A DNA stretch of 64,000 bases from Oreocharis arfaki (lineage: Eukaryota > Chordata > Aves > Passeriformes > Paramythiidae), in NCBI GenBank assembly GCA_013398015.1, contig VZRR01012889.1, positions 186,001-250,000 on the forward strand. The letters are read 5' to 3'. Of this stretch, positions 34,036 through 46,224 are shown in pieces; within the stretch, counting starts at the first letter, position 1; the number at the start of each line of letters is the position of its first letter. The translations under genes were made by a program, and so were the position numbers. The notes under the pieces were generated by a model. That model did no database searches. It was not told where the DNA came from and saw only the letters and a list, made by a program, of their open reading frames with translations.

Positions 34036-36059
34036 GGCTTCTTTGCTCCTGGGCAGAGAACTATTGCCTTTGAGGCCCCCCGAGCTCCCCCAAGGACCAC
34101 AGCACTGGTTCCTCGGGTGTCACAAACAACACTGGTCCCTGGGAGGTCGAGGCCCAGCTTTGCTGGAACTCACTGGAAGTCAAGGAACCAGCTTGGGGAT
34201 TAGAGATGCAGGATGAATGATCGGATGAACAAGAGATGACCTTGAGAGTAAAGAAAGAACCGAGAGAGCAAAGTGCTTAAGAGGGTCCCAGTGAGGCAGC
34301 AGGACCCAGTGAGGAGCTGGCCCCTGGACAGGTCCCTGTGTGACCGGGCTGGAGTCTGCCCAGCCTGGCTGGTGGTGTCAAGAGCATGGGAGAGTTTCCT
34401 AAGGCAGGACCTTCAGCTGCAGCTGCTCCTTCCTGCTTTGGGGTTTTTCGGGGCATTGAGACACTGGGGTGGGAACTGGACTGTTTGTTCTGCTGCACTG
34501 GGAATGTGATGGATCAAAGGGGCATTTAGGGAACTTCTTTACACTCTGAAATAGAGCAAACCTGCAGTTCCTAAAGCACCTGTTACTTTAGTTTGGGGGA
34601 GGGGGGGGGCACAAAATCCAACTAATGGAAACCTGTATTTTGGCTTTAGTGTTATACAGCTTTGAAGTAAATCCAGAGTACCAGTTTAAAGCAGACTATT
34701 TGAGAGCACTCTGACCTTTAGAAGGGTGTTTTCCACTTCATTTTCGTAAACCTTCTGGGCTTCTACTTTTGATTAGTCTTTACTTCGGTCATCCAAGATT
34801 TCTCTGTAGCATTGGCCAGAGGTGAGTGTGGGGTTAGCAATGTGCGCTGACTCTCAGAGACACCAGAGGCTGGTACCCAGGAATCTGGGGAACTCCCCCA
34901 GAGCTGTCAGGTGGTGGTCTGTCCTAGCAGAGAGGTCTTTCATGCTTCTCTTAATTATTCCAAAACCTGACAGGTAGATGTAGTTGCTCCCTGTAGTTGT
35001 TATTCTATTTATTTGTTTTTAGATTCACTTGGCCTGTAACCTGCTCTTGTTTTTGGCTCTGTACGGTAACTGGCGAGGAACACTTGTGCAGCCAGGTGAG
35101 CATGAAACCGTGGCCCAGATGTGGAATTCCACACATTCTATGATCCTTTGGAAAATCATTTTGGACTCCTGAGCAAAACCTGCAAGAGCTTAAGCTGCCC
35201 TCAGTCTTCTGCTCTGAACACCTCACCTCAAGAGTGCTTGGTGTCTAGCATCTCTCTAGCATTTCAGGCACTTCAAGTGCCTATGTTACAGTTTCAGACT
35301 CAAGTGCTTTCAGAAATTGTGTGTTTCATTTTCAGGTTCGAAAATTAAACTCTTGAAAATCGGACTCTGCTTATTCTCCAGAAAGCTTCAGTCAGCCTGA
35401 ACCTGTGTTGTGCTGCCAGGGCCTTTCTGGGAGTGGAAAACATCTTTCTTTCAGACTGATGTGGATTTTTTCATAAATGAGTTTGAGTTTTGAATAAGGT
35501 TGATGAAATGCCCTCAGTTTATTAACCAGAGCAATTCTAACTAGTCTAAAGATTTAGTGTTCATTAGCAAATGTTTGAGTAAACCTGAAATGAGAACAAG
35601 GCAGGAGAAGCAGGAGTGATGGCTTAATTGTTACAGGCACGTAAAGTGACTTCAAAATGGAGGTGTTTCTCCAGCCCCCAGTGCCTTGGCTTTGTTGTGG
35701 AGCTGGACAGGGTGGATACAGTTGGGACATACCTCACGTGTGCAGCTGTTCGAGTGGAGACCTGAGACTTGGATGCTCTTTGTGTTGGTTGTTTTCTTGC
35801 TGGTTGAGTTTTGGTTGTTCTCCTTTGCTGTTGGCAAGCTGTGGACTGGTAGTAGATTTTCCCCTTGCATCTTCTATCTGGCGTTCCCAGAGATGAACCC
35901 TGACCTGGAATATGTCTGGGGAGCCATGGGGCTGTTCCAAGTCAGTGGCAGGGGGACAGGGCTCTGCTGTCCTTGGGAGCACCTCTGCACTCCCCCTGCA
36001 CACCTCCTGCCAGGGCAGGATCAGGATTCTGTTGAGTACTTGCACAGAGGTCTGCCCTT
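34036..36059. other. Gene-free segment
   Basis: No supported gene. A G5-A-G9 run lies at 34595-34609. An ATTCTATGAT word at 35135-35144 recalls the tip of avian CR1 but has no CR1 body beside it. Confidence 0.5.
34595..34609 (+). repeat. G-run (G5 A G9)
   Basis: Fourteen G in 15 bases. It could support quadruplex or slipped structures and is prone to sequencing length error. Confidence 0.75.
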
Positions 36060-36200
36060 TCCCTTAATTATACAGATTGCAGTAATCTCTAGCATCCACA
36101 GTATTTTATCAACAATGACAGGCCTGCATAAATAAATAAAAATCTTACTTTATGCAGTGAAATATCGTGTTGCTTTTTAATAAATCAATAACCAGAGGTG
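36060..36200. promoter_or_regulatory. AT-rich island
   Basis: Contains TTGCAGTAATCTC, TATTTTATCAAC, ATAAATAAATAAAAATC and TTTAATAAATCAATAACC words. AT-rich between GC-richer flanks. Candidate conserved element. Confidence 0.27.
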
Positions 36201-36780
36201 ACATGAGAAAAGCATCTTGAAAACAATGTCTAAGGTGATGTGGAAGGCACTAGATTATCTGAAGTAGTGATTTTCTTTGTGGATTGTTTGGTTTGAAACT
36301 CCCTGCTGAGTTCTCCAGAACAGCCTAGAACGGCTGCTAATCACTCAGTTTGTCAGCATTTACAGCTTTAGATCTTTCTTGAAGTGCACGAGGTGTCTTA
36401 CATGTTCAAGAACTAGTACTAAAAATCACTACCAAATAAATATTCTGGTCCCATTTCATCTGACTGCACATTTCTGTTTATGACAGAGGGGAAGGGTTGT
36501 TCTGAGCTGGGAAGAAACAGCTCAGATTTCTGACTGCAGTTTTGCACTCCTCCGGGGTTTTTTTCACGGAGTGCCAGCACTCCTGTGTGTGCTACCTGCG
36601 ATGCCGTGTGAGAGCTGTGGTACAAAGTACAGGTGTGAGTCCTTTACTGGTGATCCAGGTGACTGGATGCTCTGCCCAGAAGCCAGGGCTCTCTGAAAGC
36701 ACCTGGAGCTGTCAGGCTGAGAGGGCAGACCCCAAACAATGAAAGGGAGACTCTGGCAGCATCGCACCGTGGTTTGTTCT
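36201..36780. other. Gene-free segment with second copy of 21-bp repeat
   Basis: No gene. The second copy of the 21-bp repeat lies at 36232-36252. Confidence 0.5.
36232..36252 (+). repeat. 21-bp exact repeat, copy 2
   Basis: Identical and in the same orientation to 30468-30488, about 5.76 kb away. Upstream, both sites have an AAGCATCTTGA/AAGGATGCTGA-like word, but alignment beyond the core is weak. Confidence 0.85.
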
Positions 36781-37040
36781 GACATTTCTCGCTCGTGTTG
36801 TGTCCCTCAGAGAAGGTACAGCGCGAATGCTGCTGCGAGGACACACGCACCTGATCCAGCTGAGCTCAGCCTTACCCTGTGTGGGCGGCACGGCGTGTGC
36901 TCGGCCCTGTGCCCATGGTGGTACTTCCAAGGGGCTCGTGGGGCCGTTGTCCAATCCTGTGCAGTGGGAACTTGCTCTCAGGCGTGCTCTGCTCCTGCGG
37001 GGCTCTGTCGGAAGGGCTCTGCGGTACCCCGGGATGCTGA
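36781..37040. other. CpG-enriched GC-rich patch
   Basis: I count about 17 CpG in 260 bp, well above the rest of the window, with estimated observed/expected near 0.7. It begins GACATTTCTCGCTCGTG and includes GCGCG and CGGCGTG. It is shorter than a typical promoter CpG island. Overlapping frames on both strands follow from the GC richness. It could be a weak promoter, an unmethylated enhancer, or just a GC-rich patch. Confidence 0.45.
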
Positions 37041-37764
37041 GCCCAAGGGCAGCTTGTCAAAGAGCTCACTGCTCTGTTTGGAATAGCAGCTTCTGCCATT
37101 AGGAATCTTCCTGGAGTACAGGGACATGTGAGAAGTCTGCATGTGATGGCCTGCAGGGATCATTCAGCAGAGAATGACGGGAATTTCTTCAACACTCAGT
37201 GTGCACAGACCCACGGACTGAGCGTGTGGTGCCTCAGTTGCTGTTCTGCAGGTGTGCAATGCCTTCGTTATATTGGTGTGGCATTTTTCTGTCCTCTCCT
37301 CTGCTGAAAGTGCAGGGTTTGGTGTGGGTCTGAGCAGCTCCTGCCAAAGAGAGCACTGAGGGTTTGGGAGCTCCTGCGGCAATGTGGGGCTTAGGCCTGG
37401 GGGCTGTCCCCTTCCCAGCCATGGTAATCCACATGTGACCGTGTCCCCTGCTTGCCGAAACAGGCCTCGGAAATGTGCCCAGTGCCCTGATCCAGAGGGG
37501 CACCTGAGGCTGCTGAGCTCTTCCATTCCCACTGATGGTTGTGCCCCCCTTGCCTGATGGGAATGGCTGTGAGTGTGCTGCTGGTGCCACGCGCAGTCCC
37601 GCCCTCCGCGCTGTCACGTGCCACACCAGAGAGCGTTCCCCACGGACACCAGGAATCCATTCTTGCTTGTCTCTGTTGCTCTCGGCTCCCTCTAACCTTC
37701 ACTGGATTTCTCCCTGTCTCTCCTCTCTGGTTTGTTTCCTTCATCTTGTATGCACTGGCATGGA
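37041..37764. other. Gene-free GC-rich segment
   Basis: Frames of 75-130 codons overlap on both strands between 37164 and 37865 with no domain. A small CpG cluster lies at about 37588-37625. Confidence 0.5.
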
Positions 37765-37930
37765 ATACTGATGAGGAAATATTTGGTCTGAAGCCAGCTA
37801 GTCAATTTTGGTTAATTAATTGGAATGGTGATTGGCAAAACCCCAGCCCAAATTTTTGTAGGTAATTTATAGCCTAGGTAATCGTTTACTTGTGGATAAT
37901 TATCTCTACCTGTAGGTAGCAGAAGGTAAT
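37765..37930. promoter_or_regulatory. AT-rich island with TTAATTAATT
   Basis: TTAATTAATTGG lies at 37812-37823, followed by GTAATTTATAGCCTAGGTAA and GATAATTATCTC. Dense TAAT/ATTA cores. Candidate conserved element. Confidence 0.33.
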
Positions 37931-40639
37931 GGTTATGGAGATCCAGATGCATCCCTAACAAACACAGGCTGAGGAAATTGCAAACACTCAGTCTGAGTTA
38001 TCTGTTTAATTACTAGAGCTGTGCACTAACCCCATCCTTCTTGGATTCCTGCACCTCGGGCCAGGTGAGCAGAAGTAAGGGGGAAATGATTTACTCTTCC
38101 TGGGAAGTCAGCATTGCTGTCTGGGTTTGTGTGTTAGCTAGCACAGATGCGCTGACTCCTGGGATGTCCTGATTTGCTTCATATCAGGCAGCAATAAATC
38201 CCTGCAGCTCTGCAGGGTGCGTGAGGCAGTGGATGAAGGGTGATGGGAGAGAGCAGAGTGCTTTGGGTTGTAATCTCTCATGGGGTGCAGCTCATGTTCT
38301 TGGCTAATCCAGATGGGGATGTGGGCCAGCCTTTGGCTAGGTGCCTGTTTCTTGGAAAGGGATGAGCTCATTGAGCAGGGGCATGGGGCACCTGCTCAAG
38401 AGCTCCCTAGTGCTAGAGTGCCAGCCTGTGCGGATGTTTCTGCAGTGCTTGTGGGCTAGGAACACCGTCCCTTGGTGTGCAGCACTCTTGGGCCTGGCTT
38501 CCAGTGTCAGATTCTGCTCTGCGAGTGACTTCCTCCTACCACAGATGTAGGAGGTTTATTTTGGAGGGTCATGCCAAGTTGAAATCACTCTCTACAGGAC
38601 AAGGGGATGTCTTTTGTCTCCAGTGACAGTGCTGTGCCCCCTCTTGCAGACGAGGGACGGGAATGTGTCATCTCTTGCTTTGGCAGTACTGGAAAATTCC
38701 TCTTGGTGTGTTCAAGTGTTTGAACTCCCCCTCTGCTACAAACATACCAGCTTTTGGAACAAAAGAGCAGCATATCCCAGTGCATGTTCAGTACTTTAAA
38801 AGTGACAGCTACACGAGAGGAAGACCAACCAGCTGCTGGCATTCCAGACAGCTGTTCCCTTCCACTGTGAATGGGCTGGGCCTGTTTCTTTGTTTGCCTG
38901 AAGCTGCTTGTTGTGCCTGTGGAATCTGCTGAAGTTCCTGTTCCTTGCTCCAGTGTGAAGTGTAACAAATCAAAGCAGTACTATCCTGCTGCAGCAGTGG
39001 GCTGAAGGGTTGTTTTTTCCCTTGTAAAATCCTTTGAGTACATGGTGTCATTCCCAGAAGGGAGCAGGCTGGATGGCGACATGCCTTGGAATAAGAAGCA
39101 GGTCTCCATCCTGTCAGTCTAATTTTGCATTAGTGACAGTATGATTTTCAGCTCTGCCCCTCAAGAAGAGAGCAGAGGCTTCTCCAAAAAGAGGAGAGAA
39201 AAGCCTTCCATTTTGCCTAGCAACAGAGCAGTATCTCAGTTCTGAAAACCAGATTCTACGAGTCCTGTTGGGTTTTTAGCATGCTGGCTTTTCAGTCTGG
39301 CTGCCTTGCTGAGGGGGGTGAAGGGGAGCCCGGGAGCCCAGGGTCTGCGTGCTCGGGTTGGGGTGAGGGCTGGTACTGCCTCCTGAGCTGCCACACCTGC
39401 CAGGTCTCCTTCGGTGCTCAGGGAATGTCACCCACCGGCCCCTCCAGGCCCGGTGCAAGGCGGCGGCTTTGCCAGCAGTGACCCAGTAGTGCTGCTGGGC
39501 ACCCGGAGCCCCTGGGGTCACACACGGAGTACCACCAGCTCTGCACAAACAGATTTACATCCAGGGTTTGGCACAGCCAGTGGGATTTATATGGATTTAT
39601 ACCAGGCACCAAGTTGGGTCTATAGGAAAGCTGTTGGTTTGAGGGGATTGCATATGGCCCAGGAGAGCAAGGAGAATGGGAAACATATGCTTGGCACCCA
39701 CAGGTACTGCAGAACCAAGTGAGTGTGAATTGCTAAAGCGTAGTTTACATAATCTGGTCAATAACATGCACAGATGGAGGCTGAGCGTATCGCATGAATC
39801 AGGAGATGCTGAGCGCCGTAAGGGATGGCACAGCAGCAAACTGGAACTTTGAGGGTAAATTGAGAAATTATTTTCTATTTACTACAGCAGGGGGGAAAAA
39901 ACCCAATAGAATTAGAAGTTGTTTGCTGTGGACAGCAGCACTGGCCACTGATGTGTGTGAAATGGGTCATGTTGGGAAATGCTGCTGTAAAACCAGTCTG
40001 GGTGGGTGCTGTGCCCAGTCTTCAGAATTCTCTCATTCTCTGCCTCTGGACTTGGGTGGTTGGGGGCGTTCAATTGACAGAAATGGTGTTTGCAGATGCA
40101 TTTGGATGGATGGGAATTCTTCTGTACCTTCATCTCCCAGTCAGTTTTGGTGGACTTTGAGTTAAAGCAGAGCCCTTTCCTTGGTACTGCTGATCCCAAA
40201 TTTGCTTTGCTCAGCTTGAAGGTGTTTCTTGTCAGGGTTGGCCTGTGATGTCACCTGGATTGAAGGGAAATGTGTGTGTTAAGGCTTGGACTAGGGGTGT
40301 GATAAAAACACTTTTCCCATACTTGTTCTGGACACCTGTGCTTTTGCCAACAGAACAGTCAGATCCCCAGTGGATAAGCAAAGGGCGCTTCTGGGGCAGA
40401 GAGTCTTTAACTTGAGCAGTGTTCTGCTGCCTGCTGTGCTAGTGATTCACAGTAGTGTGGATGACAAGGATCAGCTCCAGCCTGGTGGGTGGAAAGGACT
40501 GTTGGGCACTAGCACAGGAATCACTGGTATGTTTGTAGTGCGTGGAAGGTCAGGAGTCCGTCAGAAATTGGAGTAGGAGACTTTGTGTGTGCAATTCCTT
40601 GCTAACATCTCAGCAGAGATGGAAGTTGGCACATATAGA
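37931..40639. other. Gene-free segment
   Basis: No supported gene. GC-rich at about 39300-39530, with frames on both strands and no domain. A small AT-rich patch (CTAATTTTGCATTAGTG) lies near 39119-39135. Confidence 0.5.
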
Positions 40640-40860
40640 GCCTTTGCTTGGATCTTTTGTTTTTATATACTTTGCCAAAATTTAGTTTGGCTATTTTCAT
40701 TTTATGTAAGTGTGAAAAATGTTATCTGTTTAAGTTGCTTCTTTGCACTTGTAGGAATAAAAAATGGCTTTAATTAAATTAGGGAAGAGCTTTGACAAGT
40801 GATTTGTCTATAATACGTACTTATGGTTTGTGGCATTTCAAAGAATAAATAACCAAGATG
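40640..40860. promoter_or_regulatory. AT-rich island
   Basis: Includes GGCTTTAATTAAATTAGG near 40764 and TCTATAATACGTAC. AT-rich over about 200 bp. Candidate conserved element by composition. Confidence 0.25.
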
Positions 40861-41804
40861 TTGAGGCTTAAACATTGGCTGCTGCACATGTTCTGTCATT
40901 CCTTCATGGAGAGAGAAGTGTTTTGAGTGTGGATTTAGGTCCCCATCCTGCAGATCCTGCATGTTAGGTCTCCTCTCTCCTTCAGAGATAGGGAAGGTGC
41001 CTGTCAGTGACATGGGGTGGGAATTGAACTGGAAGCAGCCCAAAGGCAAGGCTAAGCAAGGCTCAGATTGCAGCTCTGTGGACCTGCAGGAGACCCAGCG
41101 ATGGCAGGAAACTCAGTGAACTCATGTGTTAATAACACCAAATAACCTTCAGAAGGTTGGAAGGAATTGAGACTTTGGAGGGACTTTGCCACAGTCCCAA
41201 AGGGGCATCAGATGCAAGGAGATGGGAAAGTAGGTGATTGGAAGGGTGGGGGAGGGGAGAAGGGGATTCAGAAAAAGAGGTGATGGGTTAACAATGCCCA
41301 GCTCAAAAAGGAGAGCTTCTGAAGAAAACTGCCTTCCAGGATTATTGTTGGTGATGGGATTGTTGCTTTGCCTTCTTTACCATTGGCTTTACTTGGAAAA
41401 GACAGGAGAGCCAGGAGAATGGGAGGATCAGGTCGCCTCACCCTGTTGTTTTAGTGGCTGCGTTGACATCGCGGGCATTGGCTGCCCTGTAGTTCAGTGT
41501 GTCTGTTGCCGTCCCTGCTCCAGAAGTCCCAGCTCTGGGCACAGAGGAGCCGAGGCAGGGTGACCTGTCCAGCAGAGCATGGCTGCGGGGCCGGCCAAGA
41601 GCCTCTGCCCTGGGCTGTGCATGGAGCTGCTCTGGCAGCCCTGGGCCCGGGTTTCTGTGGTCTCTGTCAGCTGCAGCTCTGCCGGGGCACAGCCCACCCT
41701 TTTATTTATTTGTAGTTTTTCTCCCTGACTCTTTGACACCCACCACCTCCCTGCCAGCCTGGTGTGGTTGATCAAGCTGTTCAAACAACTGGAAGACATC
41801 AGAA
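40861..41804. other. Gene-free segment
   Basis: No gene. Frames at 41234-41799 on both strands carry no domain. Confidence 0.5.
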
Positions 41805-41960
41805 GTTAAACACTCATTATTTTAATTTGATGCTAATCATGTGTTAATGAGACTAATCCTTGCAATGATTCAGGTAATTTGCTTAATGGCTGCCCAGAGT
41901 ACAGATTACAGCAATCAGTCACATCTGATAAGATGTCTGTTGTGGAGGAGCCTGTCAGGT
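41805..41960. promoter_or_regulatory. AT-rich island
   Basis: Contains TTTTAATTTGATGCTAATC, GTGTTAATGAGACTAATCC (with K50 word TAATCC near 41851) and CAGGTAATTTGC. Dense TAAT cores. Candidate conserved element just upstream of a partial MITE-like relic. Confidence 0.33.
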
Positions 41961-41985
41961 GAATGAGGTGGGAAAAGACTAAGGA

Positions 41986-42036
41986 GCAAGATCTGATCCG
42001 GTGTAAGTCAGGAGCCTTCTTTTTGGGAAGGGCACA
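41986..42036 (+). mobile_element. Possible partial copy of palindromic MITE-like element
   Basis: AAGATCTGATCCGGTGTAAG followed by TCAGGAGCC (41988-42016) matches one arm of the family seen at 30817-30905 and 55342-55432. The second arm is not recognisable. Confidence 0.38.
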
Positions 42037-42849
42037 GGAAGGGGAAAGTCCCTCTGCACAGCCAGGTTTGTGGTAACCAGGGAAAAGCACCTCAAATCTC
42101 TGTGCTTCAGGGCTGTTCCATCGGGGATCTGGTCCTCTCCTGCCTGGAGGAGGACTCACACTGCCATCTGCGTTGGACACTGTGTTCTTGAGGTCGTTTG
42201 GGTCATGCCAAAGCCTTTGGGTGTAAGAGACACCTGTCTGATCCCATGGGATAGTCTTCTACCATAATTACAAGCCTGTGTCTCGGTTATTGTCTTTGCA
42301 GCGGATCACTTCAGCTGGCAATCTCCATGGCTTCTGTTGGCAGTGAAGCTGAGGTAGCTCTGGAAAGCTGCGTGTAGCCTCCCTGTGTTCCAGCAGGTCT
42401 TGGTTGGACAAAGTGAGGTTCAACAGAAATACTTATCTGGGATGTAAAAGCAGTTGTAATTTAGAGTGAGCCAAGCCTGGATTTAAATGAGAGGATGCAG
42501 GTACCCAGTACTGCAGTTGGTGAGATGGTGCTTGTCAGCACAGCCCCTGTACCTGTCCCTGCAGGCACGTAATCCTAAACCTCTGCTTGCCAGGCCTGAG
42601 CACCTGCTCCTTCAGAGCTGCTATGGCTCAAGCCCCCCTGAAAACACAACTGGAGGCAATCTGTCACGTGCGAGATGTGCAAGTCCATCTGAGGTAGGGG
42701 TTGGGTTTGCTCTGTCCCCCCCAGCAGCAGGATATTGTGTGATTCCTAAAATAAACATGATAGCTTTTAAAAACCTGTGTTGAAAAAGCCACTAATCATG
42801 TTCCTGTCTGCAGACTCAGGGATGGGAAAATGTCTTTGGCTTGTCTTCA
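42037..42849. other. Gene-free segment
   Basis: Mixed, moderately GC-rich. No gene, RNA or repeat can be supported. Confidence 0.5.
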
Positions 42850-43190
42850 TGGTGCGTGGCAGAAATTACTGTTTATTCAGTGATACTTGGATTCCGCCAT
42901 TTGTGGCAAAATATGCTGGGGTTTAATCAATTTGCATCTCTGCTTAAGGCCCAAATTGTTACAGGCTTTAGGGGGATGACATTGTCCTAAAGCACTCATT
43001 TAATGATTTAGAGCAAACAGATGGTTTTATTTTTTCCCATTAGAACCTTTCAGCTTTTCTGGTTACATAGAGATGTAATTATTATCTCTCCCTTTGATTA
43101 AAATGCACAGTATTAATGCTGTACTCTGTCGGGTTCCAATTGCATTAGTTCTCTGTGGGTTTATTAAGTGCTGTTGAGTTGACATCATGT
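42850..43190. promoter_or_regulatory. AT-rich island with POU octamer next to TAATCAA
   Basis: A perfect octamer ATTTGCAT lies at 42930-42937, directly after TTTAATCA (42922 on), giving a composite homeodomain/POU word. Further TAAT cores (TTTAATGATTTAG, TGTAATTATTATC, TTTGATTAAAATGC) run to about 43170. It is one of the longest and cleanest islands of the window. Enhancer role inferred. Confidence 0.36.
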
Positions 43191-43849
43191 CCAACACGCT
43201 GTGCTACGCGAGTCTCTGGGAATCAGCAGACAGGGAATGCCAGGCACTTGGCATCCCGGCAGGGCTGCCAACGTGCGAGCGCACATTTGGGGTGTTAGAG
43301 CAGAGGCTGGGCTGGGGTGAGCTGGGCTGGCTGCAGGCAGGGAGGGTTTGTCCTTTGCAGGGGCGTTTGGTAGCTGGCAATGGCTGTTAGTGGTGGCTGC
43401 TGTGACACAGGCACGTGTAGCCTGGTTTGGAAGGTTGCAGGAGGTTCCGTCCTTTTGGAGCAGGGCACACAATGGCAGAATGCTGAGCACACAGAATTTG
43501 GGATGGAACTCAAGCAGGAATTCATTACAGCCTTGATTTTTTTTCTTTTTTAAAACTGACTGCTGAACAGAAATGTTAATTCTGTGTCGTAGTGGGTGGA
43601 GCTGAGGCTTGAAAATCTTTTTAACAGCTCAGAGGGTTTGGCTTAGGAATGCTGTCCAGGAACTTCAGCACTGGGACACATGCAAAAAAAAACCCCATAT
43701 GGTTTATTTACAGTATGTGATGAGTGAGTGGCAGTCTGTTTGTATGTTTTATGTCTCGTGCTGGGTAGTTTTATATGTTGGTCACTCAGTGATCACTTGA
43801 CCTGTCATTTTTCAGTTATTTGTGAGCACTTTAGGTTTATCAATTACTT
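43191..43849. other. Gene-free segment
   Basis: A GCTGGGCTGGGGTGAGCTGG type of G-rich repetitive stretch lies at about 43307-43345. No gene. Confidence 0.5.
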
Positions 43850-44000
43850 TCCCAGGCTGTAAGTTACCTTTTTTGAGAGCATAATTTGTTTATAATATAT
43901 GATTTAACAGCACGATTTGTTTCGTGTTTGTAATTAATTTTGAGCTTTGAGACTAAAATTGCATGAGAAATGGTTATGGAGAGAGCTATTACCTCAAATA
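43850..44000. promoter_or_regulatory. AT-rich island
   Basis: Contains TTTATAATATATGATTTAAC, GTAATTAATTTTGAGC and AAAATTGCATGAG. Candidate conserved element by composition. Confidence 0.25.
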
Positions 44001-45164
44001 TTGCTGCTAAGGACTCGTAATACACTGGGACTGTGTCTCTTCTATTACTGACTTGATTTCAGTGGTCTTGGAACTGGGATTTAGGGACAGTAGTGGCAGG
44101 AAACAGGGTAGTGTGATATTGCTACTCATGGTTACTGAGAAGAAATTGGAGGCGCAAACCAGTTTTCCTTCAGAAATTGAAGGATGTTGCTGTGGTGCCA
44201 ATGGTTTTCCTTCCTGAAAAGTAGTTGAAAGGTCCACCGTGTTCCTCTGGCACAGCAGGAAGGATTTAGGGAATCCTACCATCTAACTTCTTGGTCCAGT
44301 AATTCCAACTTAATTCAGAATAACAAAGGAGCTGCTCTGCCTGACAATGTTTTCTTACACATTGTTCCTAGAGCATTGAGCAAAGCCCCTGGAACAAGAC
44401 GGTCAGTGCAGGAAATGGGCATTTCTTCCATTAAAATCAAGTTTTATCTCTTGTCTTCTTCTTGAAGACAAACAGCTTTCCCTGAGATGACTGAAAGTTT
44501 CTGATTCCTGGAAAGACAAGGATTCCTTTTTTTTTTTGTAACCAGTACAATCCAACAAGCCCAAGGAAGTGCTGAAAATGACGGTTTCAAACATTTGCTG
44601 GCCCTGCCCAGAAATATGTCATTTCTCAATGACACTCGGTTAGGGCTAAAGCCATTTTTGCCAGGGGGTAATTCTGTGGTGGGGATCACTTGAGAGAGGC
44701 TCATAAATGGGAGTCTTTGTGAAGGACTTTGTGAAGAGGGTGAAAGATTGCAAAATTGAGTTTCAAGTTAAGTACTTAAAAATGTGGCAGTTGTTTTCTG
44801 CTTGAAAACACAAAAACCTTTTCCAGGTAGAATTGGGATGGAAAGCTTTGCTTCACATGGTGTTTTTAGCGAGCTCTGCACGCTAAGTGGCGTTTTCAAG
44901 CAAAAATGGACACTGTTAACAAAGGCATATCTGGAGGCAGTGTCTGTGCTGTGAAGTTAGTGTCTGTAAGAGAAAGTTCAAGACAGGCAGCTTGATTAAA
45001 ACCATTCATAGATACATATTTTGGGTTTAACATTCTCAGCAGTGCTGTAGGTGGACGTGTGGCTTAAAGAGCCAGAGGATCTGGTGTGTTCTTTCTGTGC
45101 GTTGATGCACGTTTCTGCTGCTACCAGACGAAGGTAACGTGAATTGCAGAGCTTCTGTTTAGGA
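44001..45164. other. Gene-free segment
   Basis: No supported gene. A T run of about 12 lies at 44527-44538. Confidence 0.5.
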
Positions 45165-45540
45165 AGACTTGAGATTTTTATTAAAATTCCATGACTTACG
45201 TTTTGTTTGAAAGTGCCTTAATTTGCTGGAATCGTTTCCCAATGCTGGTGGGAGTGCATGGAAGTGGGAACTGCAGATTATGTTATGGTTTGTCCTCTAC
45301 TTCTGACCAATTTTCCTCTAACTTGTGTTTGGAAAAGCACACATTTGGAATGTTTGTGTAATATAGACTATTATCCCTCTAATTCCCTGTCCATCTGTAG
45401 GACAAACGTTTAGGCTGTGTGCAAACTATACCAAGTCTATATCATCCATAATGTATGACTGTATATGAGAATGTGCCACCAATGTCAAATTTTATTTTAT
45501 TAAATATAAGCTGCTCTCCCATCTGCGCATTGGAGACCCC
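45165..45540. promoter_or_regulatory. AT-rich island pair
   Basis: Two AT-rich blocks (45165-45250 and 45330-45540) contain TTTTTATTAAAATTCC, GTGTAATATAGACTATTATC and TTTATTTTATTAAATATAAG. Candidate conserved elements, ending just before an A15 run. Confidence 0.28.
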
Positions 45541-45554
45541 ATATATTGTTTGCC

Positions 45555-45569
45555 AAAAAAAAAAAAAAA
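45555..45569 (+). repeat. Poly-A run (A15)
   Basis: Fifteen A after GCC. No retroposon body is recognisable upstream and no target-site duplication is evident. Confidence 0.8.
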
Positions 45570-46224
45570 GGCACCATTTCCAAGCGTTCAGTAATTTCAC
45601 ATGGAACGATGTGGAATGCCTCAGTTTCTTCTCTCCCTTACATAGATAGAACTCCGTGAGTTTTGATTCCTCATTGCTGGTTGTTCCTTGCTGCGTAAGA
45701 GCAGTGCCCTAACAGCTGAGCAGCCACGTGGGCTCAGCCCGATTCGCTTGCCAGAGCCACCTCTGGCTGGGTCCGTGGCTGCTGTGCCGCCACCGGCCAC
45801 AGAGGTGCGGGTCAGGTTCTGTCCTCCCTCCCAGCCTTCTCCCACCATGATCCAGCACTCCAGCCATGACAAGGCCTTCAAATGAGCAAGGAGACAAATG
45901 TTTGCTGTAGCTCTTTATGCTCTGGCAGATGAGCTGCTGGGACCTTTAATTGGCACCTCTCTGTGGTTCCAAAGGAGCCAACCTTGTTACGGCTGCCTTT
46001 TTCCCTTTTTTCCCATTGCAGGGATCTTGCACTGTATGTGTGTGTGAGAGCCTGAGTGTCTATGTGGCTCGTGATACCCCGCAACAGAGATTGACAGGAA
46101 CCAGAAGCCAGGTTCATCAAAGGCACAGATTTCTGATCCAGAATTGCAGTGACTGATCTGTGCCAACACAGACCTAGACTGGCCAGATAGACTGAACAGG
46201 AGGAAAACGCAATGCCAAAAAGGA
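45570..46224. other. Gene-free segment
   Basis: Moderate CpG at about 45715-45815. Frames on both strands (45621-45897) are GC-driven and carry no domain. Confidence 0.5.

Noticed and set aside
35135..35144. ATTCTATGAT, like the avian CR1 3' tip
   Set aside because: A single unit with no CR1 body upstream.
35335..35346. GGTTCGAAAATT, resembling a tRNA B box
   Set aside because: No A box, acceptor stem or cloverleaf.
40940..40975. CCATCCTGCAGATCCTGCATG as an old sauropsid repeat
   Set aside because: A vague resemblance only; more likely an internal duplication of ATCCTGCA.
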